A stretch of 64,000 nt of DNA, taken from Nostoc sp. UHCC 0870. GTDB taxonomy: Bacteria; Cyanobacteriota; Cyanobacteriia; Cyanobacteriales; Nostocaceae. A model generated the notes under the pieces. That model ran no database searches and was not told where the DNA came from. It was given only the letters and a program-made list of their open reading frames with translations. Of the stretch, positions 8,477 through 17,354 are shown piece after piece (the stretch's first letter is position 1; the number at the start of each line of letters is the position of its first letter). The translations under genes were made by a program, and so were the position numbers. Location: the NCBI RefSeq assembly GCF_022063185.1, contig NZ_CP091913.1, forward strand, positions 2,419,501-2,483,500, read 5' to 3'.

Positions 8477-9277
8477 TTATTTTTTCGGAGCGGGTGCAGA
8501 CGCTGGTCGATTTGGCGCAGGGGATTTTTTAACTAGCGATTGAATAAAACTGATAGACTCTCTTGATGGATACAAGACAATTTTGTTGATCATAGGATCA
8601 TTGCTGCTATTAAGAGCTTCCATCACGCCAAACAGATCCACCACCTGAATCTCAGTATTAGCAGCTTCACCTGGTACAGCTTTTTTAAATTGATCTAACA
8701 AAGCTACAGCTTGCTCTTTCTCAAAGAAGAAAGGAATATACCTCTCGCTACCTTGTGCAACAGGTATAGTCAAATAGCTATTCTCTTTCTTAAATTTAGG
8801 TACAAATAAGGGGATACCATTAAATTGATTCCCTTTTTGACCAGTCTGATTTAACAGGCTAATTGCTGAATCTACCTGTTGTTGCATCGGCATTAAAGTA
8901 TAAATAATCGAATCTGACTTCTTTTTTCCTTCTAGGACTATTTTATAGTAGTCAGCTAAGGACAGAGGCCTTACTTGTAGACTGTTTGCCAGTTGGGGAT
9001 TTTCTTTCTTTAGGCGATTATCTAAAAATTTCTGAGCATCCTGCTTACTAATAAAAAATCCTACTTGAGAGATTGTCTTACCTTGGTTATTCCTAGAAAT
9101 AATTACGAATTCACCTTTAGCATTGGTGAGCGTAAACACAGGAACTTCTTGCAGCTTTTTAACCACCTGCTCCTGTGGTAATGCTACTGCTTGTAGATTC
9201 CCTACTCCTGGCAAATCGGCTGATAATACACTACCAGCAATACCCAATATTACGCCCAAGCGAACCAATGCTTTCAT
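8477..9277 (-). CDS. tic22: Tic22-family periplasmic protein
   Basis: A 266-residue homologue of chloroplast Tic22. In Anabaena, Tic22 is a thylakoid/periplasm-associated factor implicated in outer-membrane biogenesis. The sequence has a signal peptide (KALVRLGVILGIAGSV), two repeats of the Tic22 fold (EVPVFTLTNAKGEFVI; GIPLFVPKFKKENSYLTIP) and a low-complexity Pro/Ala tail. The ATG at 9277 is preceded by GAGGA at a 6-base spacing and starts the signal peptide; the upstream ATG at 9295 is less likely. It is monocistronic. Confidence 0.88.
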   Translation of the reverse strand: MKALVRLGVILGIAGSVLSADLPGVGNLQAVALPQEQVVKKLQEVPVFTLTNAKGEFVIISRNNQGKTISQVGFFISKQDAQKFLDNRLKKENPQLANSLQVRPLSLADYYKIVLEGKKKSDSIIYTLMPMQQQVDSAISLLNQTGQKGNQFNGIPLFVPKFKKENSYLTIPVAQGSERYIPFFFEKEQAVALLDQFKKAVPGEAANTEIQVVDLFGVMEALNSSNDPMINKIVLYPSRESISFIQSLVKKSPAPNRPASAPAPKK

Positions 9278-9436
9278 GACTGTTCCTCGCATCAATACTT
9301 CAATTTAGTTATTAAGTTAGCCAAATAGTTGGATTTGCACAGCACCAACTAGTCTTAGTTATATAGCAATCCCTTCGATATGTGAAAAAGTTGTGCCGTT
9401 GTTAAATGCTAACAATCATCTCTCAAAACGTGATAT

Positions 9437-9720
9437 TTTGACACTCCTCGACCTAAAGGTACGAGGATTCTTGATTCATAGGCACACCTTAAAGCTAGAA
9501 GGAATTAGGCTCGCTAATTCGACTCCCTCACCAAATAACCCTACCTAAAGGTGGTATTACTCAGCTATGGCAACTAGTTCCAGTGGGCTTGCCTCCCCAA
9601 GCGTTCGGGTACTTGCTGAAAGTGCCTTAAAAAGCCGTCCTAGAAGCGATGCACTGAGCTTGCCGAAGTGGACGGGGCTTGTATCCCATTGTTTTCGGTC
9701 ACTAGTAGACTGTGATCAAG
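9437..9720 (-). mobile_element. Relic of a TnpB (IS605/IS1341-type) right end
   Basis: On the minus strand an open frame ends ...STRTLGEASPLELVAIAE then stop at about 9563, resembling the variable C-terminal tail of cyanobacterial TnpB (compare STLLGETLVEQVARVKVESP in the intact copy at 43288). It is followed by about 120 bases ending in a hairpin, AATCCTCG-loop-CGAGGA, then GTGTCAA. The intact element ends in an equivalent hairpin and the same GTGTCAA. This is the position of the TnpB omega/reRNA scaffold. No complete tnpB is present, so it looks like a solitary remnant. Confidence 0.5.
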
Positions 9721-10011
9721 TTATATTTTTATCAAATTTACCTTGGTATGCGCCCAGCAATACTGTAAATGCCCATGATATGTAGCCGTTGTAGCATTTA
9801 TGAAGCAAAAACTTTCTCAACTTCAAGCAGTCAATGCCATTGTATTGCCTTTCTCAAAATTAGAGACATGATCAAATAGTTAATTGTTCCACCAATCCCA
9901 TTTCTAGTCACTCAGCCCAAAATTTTTATGTAGAAGCGCGATTAATCATGACTCTACATAAAAGCTTTGCAACCCTAATTCAACTTGGGTTTATGTATCA
10001 ATTAATCTAAA
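9721..10011. other. Intergenic stretch between IS relic and tRNA-Pro
   Basis: No credible gene or repeat is visible. It may contain decayed tnpB sequence but nothing could be aligned by eye. Confidence 0.35.
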
Positions 10012-10085
10012 TCGGGATGACAGGATTTGAACCTGCGGCATCCTGCTCCCAAAGCAGGCGCGCTACCAAGCTGCGCTACATCCCG
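10012..10085 (-). tRNA. tRNA-Pro (anticodon TGG)
   Basis: The minus strand folds as a full cloverleaf: acceptor CGGGATG/CATCCCG, D-arm GCGC/GCGC, anticodon stem CCTGC/GCAGG with loop TTTGGGA (anticodon TGG), and T-arm GCAGG-TTCAAAT-CCTGT. The discriminator base is A and the CCA end is not encoded, as is usual in cyanobacteria. UGG can read all four Pro codons if U34 is modified. Confidence 0.97.
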
Positions 10086-10176
10086 GACAGATGATTTCAT
10101 GTTCATCAGCAATATTAACACTATACCATAAATAGCTAACTTTTTTATAGTCAGCTATTTATTCTGGTACAGAAAA

Positions 10177-11137
<961 letters not shown>

Positions 11138-11857
11138 ATGGCTTCTGGCTTAAAATCTTCAACACTGGAACTCCTAAAACGCTTTAATCGAGCGTTTCCC
11201 CAGTTTTATGAGCAATTTGTCAGCAGTGAAATTCAACTGCAAAATTTACGGTTAGCGTATCGTCTCTATAAAACCAAACGGGCTGTAATTGAGCTAAAAC
11301 CGGAAGGTAATAAAAGTGCCTTGCATTTTGCTTACCGTAATCAGTCCTTTCTCCTCAGCGATATCTTTGGTGTGCTAGCAGCTTATGGGCTAACAATCCA
11401 CGGGTTGAGTTTATATGGACAAATTCGCCCTCCCATGCTCGTTTTTATCAAACTTTTGGTATCTCGTGGTAGTAAAGCCTTGACGGAGAAAACCGCAGAA
11501 AATGTTTGTCGTGCCATTCGTGAGGCTTTAGGGGGGCGATTTGAGGTGGAAGAAATGCTGGCAGTAGAATTTAATCTAGACGTTGGTTTAGAACAGGTAC
11601 AGACTGAGTTTTATGTCGATCCTGTATTTCATCTCCCGGCTTTAGTAATTGAGGCGGATAATCAGCCAGGGTTATTTTACAAAGTGATGTATGCCATTTG
11701 GCAGGAAGACCTTTTAGTTGTCAATGCCAATTTACTAGTTTGGCGGGGACGTACAAGGCTAATTCTCTACTTGTTAGGGCCTAATGAAAGCCTAATTCCT
11801 GAGTATCTGGGGCATAAAATTGCTGAAGGAGTACGTCAAAGATTGTTAGGTAAGTAG
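11138..11857 (+). CDS. ACT-domain protein, GlnD C-terminus-like
   Basis: A 239-residue protein with two ACT-like regions: about 60-125 (SFLLSDIFGVLAAYGLTIHGLSLY) and about 170-235 (ALVIEADNQPGLFYKVMYAIWQEDLLVVNA, shown in part). The arrangement resembles the C-terminal ACT pair of the PII uridylyltransferase GlnD, but no nucleotidyltransferase or HD domain is present. ACT domains bind amino acids, so a regulatory or sensor role is plausible but unproven. The ATG at 11138 is chosen because an upstream TTG lies before the CCCCAGT heptamers. Confidence 0.75.
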   Translation: MASGLKSSTLELLKRFNRAFPQFYEQFVSSEIQLQNLRLAYRLYKTKRAVIELKPEGNKSALHFAYRNQSFLLSDIFGVLAAYGLTIHGLSLYGQIRPPMLVFIKLLVSRGSKALTEKTAENVCRAIREALGGRFEVEEMLAVEFNLDVGLEQVQTEFYVDPVFHLPALVIEADNQPGLFYKVMYAIWQEDLLVVNANLLVWRGRTRLILYLLGPNESLIPEYLGHKIAEGVRQRLLGK

Positions 11858-12025
11858 TCAGTGCTGAGTACACAATTAGTAATTATTTCTACTTGATATT
11901 GCCTATACCCTGACATTCTTTTATTTGCCAAATCATTTTTTAAATTTTTTAGCTTGCTTTTGGTAGGGATTTTGAATTTTTAATTTCTATCTGATCGTAC
12001 CTACTCTTGAGGGTACGATATAAAT

Positions 12026-12934
12026 ATGGCAACTATTGAAATCTTGGGTTTTCCTCACGCATACGAGCTAACAGCTCCAACGTCCTACCCCCATGCTTTA
12101 GTATTCATCCACGGTTGGCTCAATAGCCGTGGATACTGGCAACCTGTGATTTCTCGGTTGTCAGTTGATTTGCAGTGTCTATCCTATGATTTACGAGGTT
12201 TTGGTGAATCTCAGTCTCAGCTAGACACTGATTTTAGTCAAGCCGAAAGTTCTGTCAGTTTGTCGTCTAGCTCTATTAATACCCTTAATTCTCCTTTTGA
12301 GTCTCTCCATACACCAGCAGCCTACGCTCAGGATTTAGTAGCCCTTCTGCAACAGCTAAATATTACTAGTGCTTGGTTAATTGGTCACTCTTTGGGAGGT
12401 ACGATCGCACTTTGGGCAGCTGATCAAATGCCTGAGTGTATTAAGGGTGTGATTTGTATCAATGCAGGCGGTGGTATTTATCTGAAAGAAGCTTTTGAGC
12501 AGTTTCGTTCCGCCGGGCAAAAATTTTTACAAATCCGTCCCCGTTGGTTGTCTCAAGTACCTTTAATTGATTTACTTTTTACTAGAAACAGTGTCTCTCG
12601 TCCTTTAGATCGCTATTGGGCGCGTCAGCGCATGATTGATTTTATTGTGGCTGATCCAGAAGCAGCTCTGGGATCATTACTAGAGTCCACAACGGAAGAA
12701 GAAGTCAATCGTCTACCAAAGTTAGTATCACAGTTAGAACAGCCAGTTTATTTTCTGGCTGGTGCTGACGATAAGGTCATGGAACCTAAGTACGTGCGTC
12801 ATTTAGCTAGTTTTCATAGGCTTTTTCAATACTGTGGAGATAATGTGATTGAAATTCCTGATTGTGGACATCTGGCAATGTTGGAACAGCCAGATGCAGT
12901 TGCTAATCACATTCGGGAAATAGTCACAAAGTAG
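12026..12934 (+). CDS. Alpha/beta-hydrolase fold protein
   Basis: A 302-residue hydrolase. HGWLNSRGYW is the oxyanion-hole strand region, LIGHSLGGTIAL holds the nucleophile elbow G-H-S-L-G, AGADDKVMEP positions the acid, and PDCGHLAMLEQP supplies the catalytic His. There is no signal peptide, so it is cytoplasmic. A Ser-rich insertion (about 71-95) precedes the elbow. The substrate cannot be deduced. A perfect 15-bp inverted repeat downstream may terminate transcription. Confidence 0.88.
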   Translation: MATIEILGFPHAYELTAPTSYPHALVFIHGWLNSRGYWQPVISRLSVDLQCLSYDLRGFGESQSQLDTDFSQAESSVSLSSSSINTLNSPFESLHTPAAYAQDLVALLQQLNITSAWLIGHSLGGTIALWAADQMPECIKGVICINAGGGIYLKEAFEQFRSAGQKFLQIRPRWLSQVPLIDLLFTRNSVSRPLDRYWARQRMIDFIVADPEAALGSLLESTTEEEVNRLPKLVSQLEQPVYFLAGADDKVMEPKYVRHLASFHRLFQYCGDNVIEIPDCGHLAMLEQPDAVANHIREIVTK

Positions 12935-12955
12935 GAATAAAAAAATATCCAAACT

Positions 12956-13020
12956 GTAGGGTGCGTCAGTGCGATAGAACCTAACTATACTCAGAAATTA
13001 TTCATACTGACGCACCCTAC
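12956..13020. terminator. Perfect 15-bp inverted repeat between convergent genes
   Basis: GTAGGGTGCGTCAGT at 12956-12970 pairs exactly with ACTGACGCACCCTAC at 13006-13020 around a 35-base loop. It sits between the hydrolase gene and tsaD, which converge. It could act as a terminator, but the long loop and the similarity of this motif to repeats seen across Nostoc genomes make a MITE-like repeat equally likely. Confidence 0.6.
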
Positions 13021-13081
13021 CCAACCATCAATTGCGGATAATTTATTTTTTGGTGTTCCCTTACTTCTGACTCATTACTCT

Positions 13082-13203
13082 AGGAGTTACGCAAGTGTCA
13101 CAATCGGTAGTTGGTGCGTGACGCTATAAGTCTTATGACTACGTTCAAATACTTTCGCAGCGTCACACACCCTACGTGAAAAATTGCCAGTTGCGTAAGT
13201 CCT
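13082..13203. mobile_element. MITE-like element, family A, second copy
   Basis: A 122-bp element with ends AGGAGTTACGCAA and TTGCGTAAGTCCT, the same terminal repeats and size as 8344-8468. Its interior differs and contains its own partial palindrome (GTGCGTGACGC with GCGTCACACACC). It lies about 36 bp from the 3' end of tsaD. No coding capacity. Confidence 0.8.
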
Positions 13204-13238
13204 ATACTCATTACTCATTACTCATTTATAGTTTTGAA

Positions 13239-14285
13239 CTATTGACGAACATACAACTTCATCACTTGGGTAAGTGGGAGTCGAGATTCTACACCCAAGG
13301 TTAGGGGGGATGTATGACCACGAGAGAAATGATCGGCGGCGGCACAGGCGATCATGGCGGCGTTGTCGGTACAAAATGTTAATGGAGGGAAGAGGACGCG
13401 GATGTTATGTTCAGAGGCTGCTGCTTGTAAGTTTTTCCTTAAGCCACTGTTGGCTGCTACTCCACCACCGACAGCAATTGTATCTAGACGATAATCAATG
13501 GCACAGGCGATCGCTCTTTTGGTTAATGCTTTCGCTACAGTTTCTTGAAAGCTGGCTGCTACGTCCGCCACTGGCAATGGTTTAGCATCTTTTTCTAACT
13601 GCTGTACTAAACGCAATACTGCTGTTTTTAAGCCGCTAAAACTGCCATCATAGCGATGAAACCCTCCACCCGGTAAGGACACTCTCCCTTCTGGTAGAGC
13701 AAAGGCTTGAGGGTTTCCTGTTTGCGCTAATTTATCAATGACTGGGCCACCTGGATAACCTAGCTTTAATAATCTAGCCACTTTATCAAAAGCTTCCCCA
13801 GCAGCATCATCACGAGTTTCACCCAGGGTTTCGTATATACCACATTCCCTAACATAAATCAAGCTTGTGTGTCCGCCGGAAACCAGTAAGCTAAGAAAAG
13901 GGGGATCTAAAGTTGGCTCACTCAAATAAGTGGCGTAGATGTGACCTTCGAGGTGGTGAACTCCCAAAAATGGTTTATTGTACAAAATCGCTAAAGTTTT
14001 GGCCGCCGTTAACCCTACTAACAACGCTCCGACCAATCCAGGGGCGCAAGTGGCTGCGATCGCATCAATTTGTCCCCAATCTAATTGAGCTTGCTCTAAG
14101 GCTTGAGCGATCGCCTGATTTATCGTTTCCAAATGCTGGCGAGATGCAACTTCTGGCACTACCCCACCATACTGCTGATGTACTGGAATTTGGGAAGTAA
14201 TAATACTACTGCAAACTTGACGATTTTTAACAATTGCCACGGCAGTTTCATCACAGCTAGTTTCTATTGCTAAAACAGTTACCAT
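13239..14285 (-). CDS. tsaD: tRNA N6-adenosine threonylcarbamoyltransferase
   Basis: A 348-residue TsaD (Gcp/Kae1/OsgEP family) that transfers the threonylcarbamoyl group to A37 of tRNAs with TsaB and TsaE. It starts with [16 protein letters not shown] and contains [14 protein letters not shown] (the two metal-binding His), [24 protein letters not shown] and a C-terminal [12 protein letters not shown]. Length is normal. I choose the ATG at 14285; a TTG three codons upstream is also open. It forms a pathway with tsaC at 6598 although the genes are 6 kb apart. Confidence 0.96.
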   Translation of the reverse strand: MVTVLAIETSCDETAVAIVKNRQVCSSIITSQIPVHQQYGGVVPEVASRQHLETINQAIAQALEQAQLDWGQIDAIAATCAPGLVGALLVGLTAAKTLAILYNKPFLGVHHLEGHIYATYLSEPTLDPPFLSLLVSGGHTSLIYVRECGIYETLGETRDDAAGEAFDKVARLLKLGYPGGPVIDKLAQTGNPQAFALPEGRVSLPGGGFHRYDGSFSGLKTAVLRLVQQLEKDAKPLPVADVAASFQETVAKALTKRAIACAIDYRLDTIAVGGGVAANSGLRKNLQAAASEHNIRVLFPPLTFCTDNAAMIACAAADHFSRGHTSPLTLGVESRLPLTQVMKLYVRQ

Positions 14286-14538
14286 TGCTACCAAGGAGTA
14301 ATAAGTGCTGAGTCTGGAATGCTGAGTTTTGAGCTATAACCAAATACTCAGAACTCGTTACTCAGCACTCAGGACTCTGTAAGAACTTGTTTGAGAAGCT
14401 TTAACTTTTATTTACTTCAACTTTACTCGATTCCCGCCCAAGAGTATGATGACTTGCTAGTTAAGCAAATAAAGAGTGTACAAGCCGCTTCGTTTTGTAC
14501 AAAAAACTTTTTCTTTTGTAATAAAAGGAAACACACCG
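14286..14538. other. psaF upstream region
   Basis: About 250 bp between divergent tsaD and psaF. The part near tsaD carries degenerate ACTCAGC heptamers (about 14344-14375). The AT-rich half before psaF presumably contains a light-responsive photosystem I promoter; no HLR-type box was assigned. AAAGGAAA precedes the psaF ATG. Confidence 0.4.
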
Positions 14539-15033
14539 ATGAAAAGATTGTTTGCTTTGATGTTAGTGATTTGTCTTGCATTCAGTTTCGCACCCCCAGC
14601 TAAAGCTCTAGGCGCGAATCTGACCCCCTGTAAAGACAATCCTGCATTTCAAGCACTTGCAAAAAACGCCCGTAATACTACAGCCGATCCAGAATCTGGG
14701 AAAAAACGTTTTGAACGTTATTCTCAAGCACTGTGTGGACCAGAAGGCTATCCTCACTTGATTGTTGATGGTCGCCTTGATCGCGCTGGAGACTTTTTAA
14801 TTCCTAGCATTCTGTTCTTGTATATTGCTGGTTGGATTGGTTGGGTAGGTCGTGCCTACTTACAAGCCATCAAAAAAGAAGCTGACACCGAGCAAAAAGA
14901 AATCCAAATTGATTTGGGTCTAGCACTGTCTATCATTGCTACAGGTTTTGCTTGGCCAGCCGCAGCCCTCAAAGAACTACTTTCTGGCGAATTAACTGCG
15001 AAAGACTCAGAAATTACTGTTTCTCCTCGCTAG
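14539..15033 (+). CDS. psaF: Photosystem I reaction centre subunit III (PsaF)
   Basis: A 164-residue precursor of the PSI subunit on the lumenal side, involved in docking plastocyanin or cytochrome c6. A signal peptide of about 23 residues (ends APPAKA) precedes the mature protein, which opens [14 protein letters not shown]. It has two conserved Cys, the [16 protein letters not shown] block and a membrane segment ([18 protein letters not shown]). The ATG at 14539 starts the signal peptide and has an AAGGAAA site. It heads psaF-psaJ-psaL. Confidence 0.98.
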   Translation: MKRLFALMLVICLAFSFAPPAKALGANLTPCKDNPAFQALAKNARNTTADPESGKKRFERYSQALCGPEGYPHLIVDGRLDRAGDFLIPSILFLYIAGWIGWVGRAYLQAIKKEADTEQKEIQIDLGLALSIIATGFAWPAAALKELLSGELTAKDSEITVSPR

Positions 15034-15071
15034 TTCAACTTAATTCATTCACTTGTTTTGGAGACTAAATC

Positions 15072-15221
15072 ATGGCAGACAAAACTGACCAAAGCAGCTA
15101 TTTGATTAAGTTTATTTCCACCGCACCTGTTGCAGCTACTATCTGGCTGACAATTACAGCAGGTATTTTGATTGAATTCAATCGCTTTTTCCCTGACTTA
15201 CTTTTCCACCCCCTACCATAA
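15072..15221 (+). CDS. psaJ: Photosystem I subunit IX (PsaJ)
   Basis: A 49-residue one-span membrane subunit of PSI that contacts PsaF and carries chlorophyll and carotenoid. The sequence runs [20 protein letters not shown] and continues through a hydrophobic span ([20 protein letters not shown]) to PDLLFHPLP, the characteristic PsaJ ending. It starts 38 bp after psaF with a TTGGAGA ribosome site. The gene is short and easy to miss in automated calls. Confidence 0.97.
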   Translation: MADKTDQSSYLIKFISTAPVAATIWLTITAGILIEFNRFFPDLLFHPLP

Positions 15222-15235
15222 ATTTAGAAGTTAGG

Positions 15236-15335
15236 GTATTGGGTATTGGGCATCGGGTATTGGGTATCGGGAATAATAATTTCCTTTACTCCTGCAATTC
15301 CCCATTCCCTATTCCCCACTCCCTAATCCCTTTGT
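15236..15335. repeat. Tandem GGGTATT/GGGCATC and CCCCATTCCCTA heptamers
   Basis: Degenerate heptamer array (GGTATTGGGTATTGGGCATC type) followed by its roughly complementary set (ATTCCCCATTCCCTATTCCC), so the intergenic RNA between psaJ and psaL could fold into a long imperfect hairpin. Confidence 0.75.
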
Positions 15336-15383
15336 TTCTCTTCGTGAAAATGCGATCCTTCTAATTTAGAGGTAACCTAAAAT

Positions 15384-15896
15384 ATGCAAGCAGTAGACGC
15401 ATCAAAAAATCTTTCCAGCGATCCGAGAAATCGGGAAGTCGTTTTTCCCGCAGGTGATCCACAAATTGGTAATCTGGAAACCCCAGTCAATTCTTCTCCT
15501 GTAATCAAGTGGTTCATTAATAACTTACCTGCTTATCGCCCAGGTCTGACCCCTTTTAGACGTGGTTTAGAAGTTGGTATGGCTCACGGCTACTTGCTGT
15601 TTGGCCCCTTCGCTAAATTAGGCCCACTGCGTAACGCGGACAATGCTAACTTAGCAGGATTGTTGGGTTCTATCGGCTTGGTTGTGATTCTTACCGCCTG
15701 CCTATCTCTGTATTCCAACACTAACCCCGACAAAGCTCTGGCTAGTGTTACCGTACCTAAGACCCCAGATGCTTTTAATTCCAAAGAAGGCTGGAATAAT
15801 TTTGCCAGTGCTTTCTTAATTGGTGGTATTGGTGGTGCAGTAGTAGCTTATTTCTTGACCAGTAATTTGGCTATCATCCAAGGTCTGATAGGCTAA
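15384..15896 (+). CDS. psaL: Photosystem I reaction centre subunit XI (PsaL)
   Basis: A 170-residue membrane subunit at the PSI trimer/tetramer interface. Recognisable blocks are INNLPAYRPGLTPFRRGLEV, GMAHGYLLFGPFAKLGPLRN and the C-terminal GGIGGAVVAYFLTSNLA span; three membrane helices are expected. It follows psaJ after 162 bp containing repeats. Heterocystous strains make PSI tetramers, in which PsaL is the key contact. Confidence 0.97.
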   Translation: MQAVDASKNLSSDPRNREVVFPAGDPQIGNLETPVNSSPVIKWFINNLPAYRPGLTPFRRGLEVGMAHGYLLFGPFAKLGPLRNADNANLAGLLGSIGLVVILTACLSLYSNTNPDKALASVTVPKTPDAFNSKEGWNNFASAFLIGGIGGAVVAYFLTSNLAIIQGLIG

Positions 15897-15993
15897 TTTT
15901 CTGTTGTGGGTAATTAGGCATTGGTGAAAAGTCAGTGATTTTTGACTATTACCTCTGCTTAATTACCGATTAGTAATTTGGAACGAAAAAGCT

Positions 15994-16596
15994 TTATTTG
16001 CCAAACACAGCCGCTTCAATGGCATTGAGAGCAGTTTCTAAATCATCATTGACGATTTGGATATCAAATTCATTAGCCGCTTGAATTTCCTCATGGGCGC
16101 GTTGTAGACGACGGGCGATCGCCTCTTCAGAATCCTGTCCGCGTTCACGAATGCGTTTCTCTAGTTCCGCAAAGGAAGGCGGCAAAATAAAAATACTTAA
16201 AGCTTCCGGGAAGGAAGCACGAATCTGTCTTGCGCCTTCTAGTTCAATCTCCAACACTACTAACCCTCCAGACTGCACTTGATTGAGTACAGCAGCGCGG
16301 GGAGTGCCATAGTAATTACCAGCAAATTCTGCTGACTCTAGGAATTCGCCTTGAGCAACCAACTGTTCAAACTTGTGGCGGCTAATAAAATAATAATTTT
16401 TGCCATCAATCTCCCCTGGGCGCGGGGTACGAGTCGTCGCAGAGACAGAGTAATAAAGTTCTGGATGACGCTGTAAGAGCGATCGCATTAAAGTACCTTT
16501 ACCGACCCCACTCGGCCCGGTTAACACAATTAGCTTGCCTGACAAAGCACTTTCTTCGGTAGTAGCACAACTCTGGATGGGTAAGACTTGCATCAT
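15994..16596 (-). CDS. gmk: Guanylate kinase
   Basis: A 200-residue kinase that phosphorylates GMP to GDP with ATP. The P-loop [13 protein letters not shown], the GMP-binding [20 protein letters not shown] block and [15 protein letters not shown] are diagnostic, and [20 protein letters not shown] is the lid region. The ATG at 16596 is preferred over a TTG at 16620. It lies downstream of a remA homologue on the same strand, an arrangement also seen in Bacillus. Confidence 0.96.
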   Translation of the reverse strand: MMQVLPIQSCATTEESALSGKLIVLTGPSGVGKGTLMRSLLQRHPELYYSVSATTRTPRPGEIDGKNYYFISRHKFEQLVAQGEFLESAEFAGNYYGTPRAAVLNQVQSGGLVVLEIELEGARQIRASFPEALSIFILPPSFAELEKRIRERGQDSEEAIARRLQRAHEEIQAANEFDIQIVNDDLETALNAIEAAVFGK

Positions 16597-16781
16597 CCGT
16601 TCAACCTGTGAATTAATCAAGAGACATCATTCGTTAGTAGATTAGTAATTTAATCTGGTATGTGTCCCCAGAGCAATCCTTAACTAACGAATTTGTAGCA
16701 CTAGTGACAGAAAATTCCTCTAATTCACATGGTACTGCTGATGTAGTCTCAATAGAGGTGGGGTGTTACTCCTACCCCTCA

Positions 16782-17048
16782 TCAATTTTCTACTGTGTGA
16801 TGCTCCTTAGAAATCACGAAACGATTAGCTACCGTTTCTGGTTGAATCGCCGACAAAATTACGTGACTGGAATCGGTGATGATTACAGCCCTAGTCCGGC
16901 GACCATAAGTAGCATCAATTAGCTGACCTCTGTCCCTAGCATCAGTGATAATCCGCTTAATCGGGGCAGATTCTGGACTCACAATGGCAACAACTCGGTT
17001 AGCCGAGACAATGTTACCAAAACCAATGTTAATTAACTGTATCTCCAT
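16782..17048 (-). CDS. remA: RemA-family (DUF370) protein
   Basis: An 88-residue member of the DUF370/RemA family. In Bacillus, RemA is a ring-forming DNA-binding activator of matrix genes; the cyanobacterial role is not established. The opening [20 protein letters not shown] and [20 protein letters not shown] (split here) are highly conserved. The ATG at 17048 is chosen since the upstream 18 residues do not match the family. It precedes gmk by about 185 bp. Confidence 0.9.
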   Translation of the reverse strand: MEIQLINIGFGNIVSANRVVAIVSPESAPIKRIITDARDRGQLIDATYGRRTRAVIITDSSHVILSAIQPETVANRFVISKEHHTVEN

Positions 17049-17354
17049 AAAAAAACTGACACCAAATGTGGTGTTCAAGGCTAGTAATGAATTTATTCTC
17101 ATGTTATCCCTAAAAAACGGTACTTACAACGCATTCAATCTATAGAGCTTGAGTTTTTTCAAAACACCTGCTTTTTTCGAGAGATCCACCGTTAAATTGC
17201 CGAAAAATATGCCTATAGAGACAGGAATAAATATACCTATAAGAGCTAGTGCTAAGTTTAATTGCTAATAGTATCTAAAAGTGATTTGTCAATATTGTAG
17301 TTTTCTGCAAAATATGTATATCTTGCAGAAAATTATTCCTAATTATTAATCAAA
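17049..17354. other. Intergenic region upstream of remA
   Basis: AT-rich, about 300 bp, between remA and the transglutaminase-like gene on the same strand. It should hold the remA promoter. No repeat, palindrome or ORF worth listing was seen. Confidence 0.4.

Noticed and set aside
9437..9720. HEARO/IscB-type omega RNA
   Set aside because: No IscB frame is nearby, and the terminal hairpin plus GTGTCAA matches the TnpB right end at 43249, so the TnpB reading is simpler. Not excluded without a covariance search.
9567..9785. A 72-codon plus-strand frame across the 9.4-9.8 kb region
   Set aside because: It is antisense to the probable tnpB tail, has no domain and no ribosome site. Explained by the TnpB relic.
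14641..15033. Prophage or integrated plasmid in the window
   Set aside because: No integrase, structural, replication or partition genes and no att-like tRNA split were found; tRNA-Pro at 10012 has no duplicated 3' end nearby.
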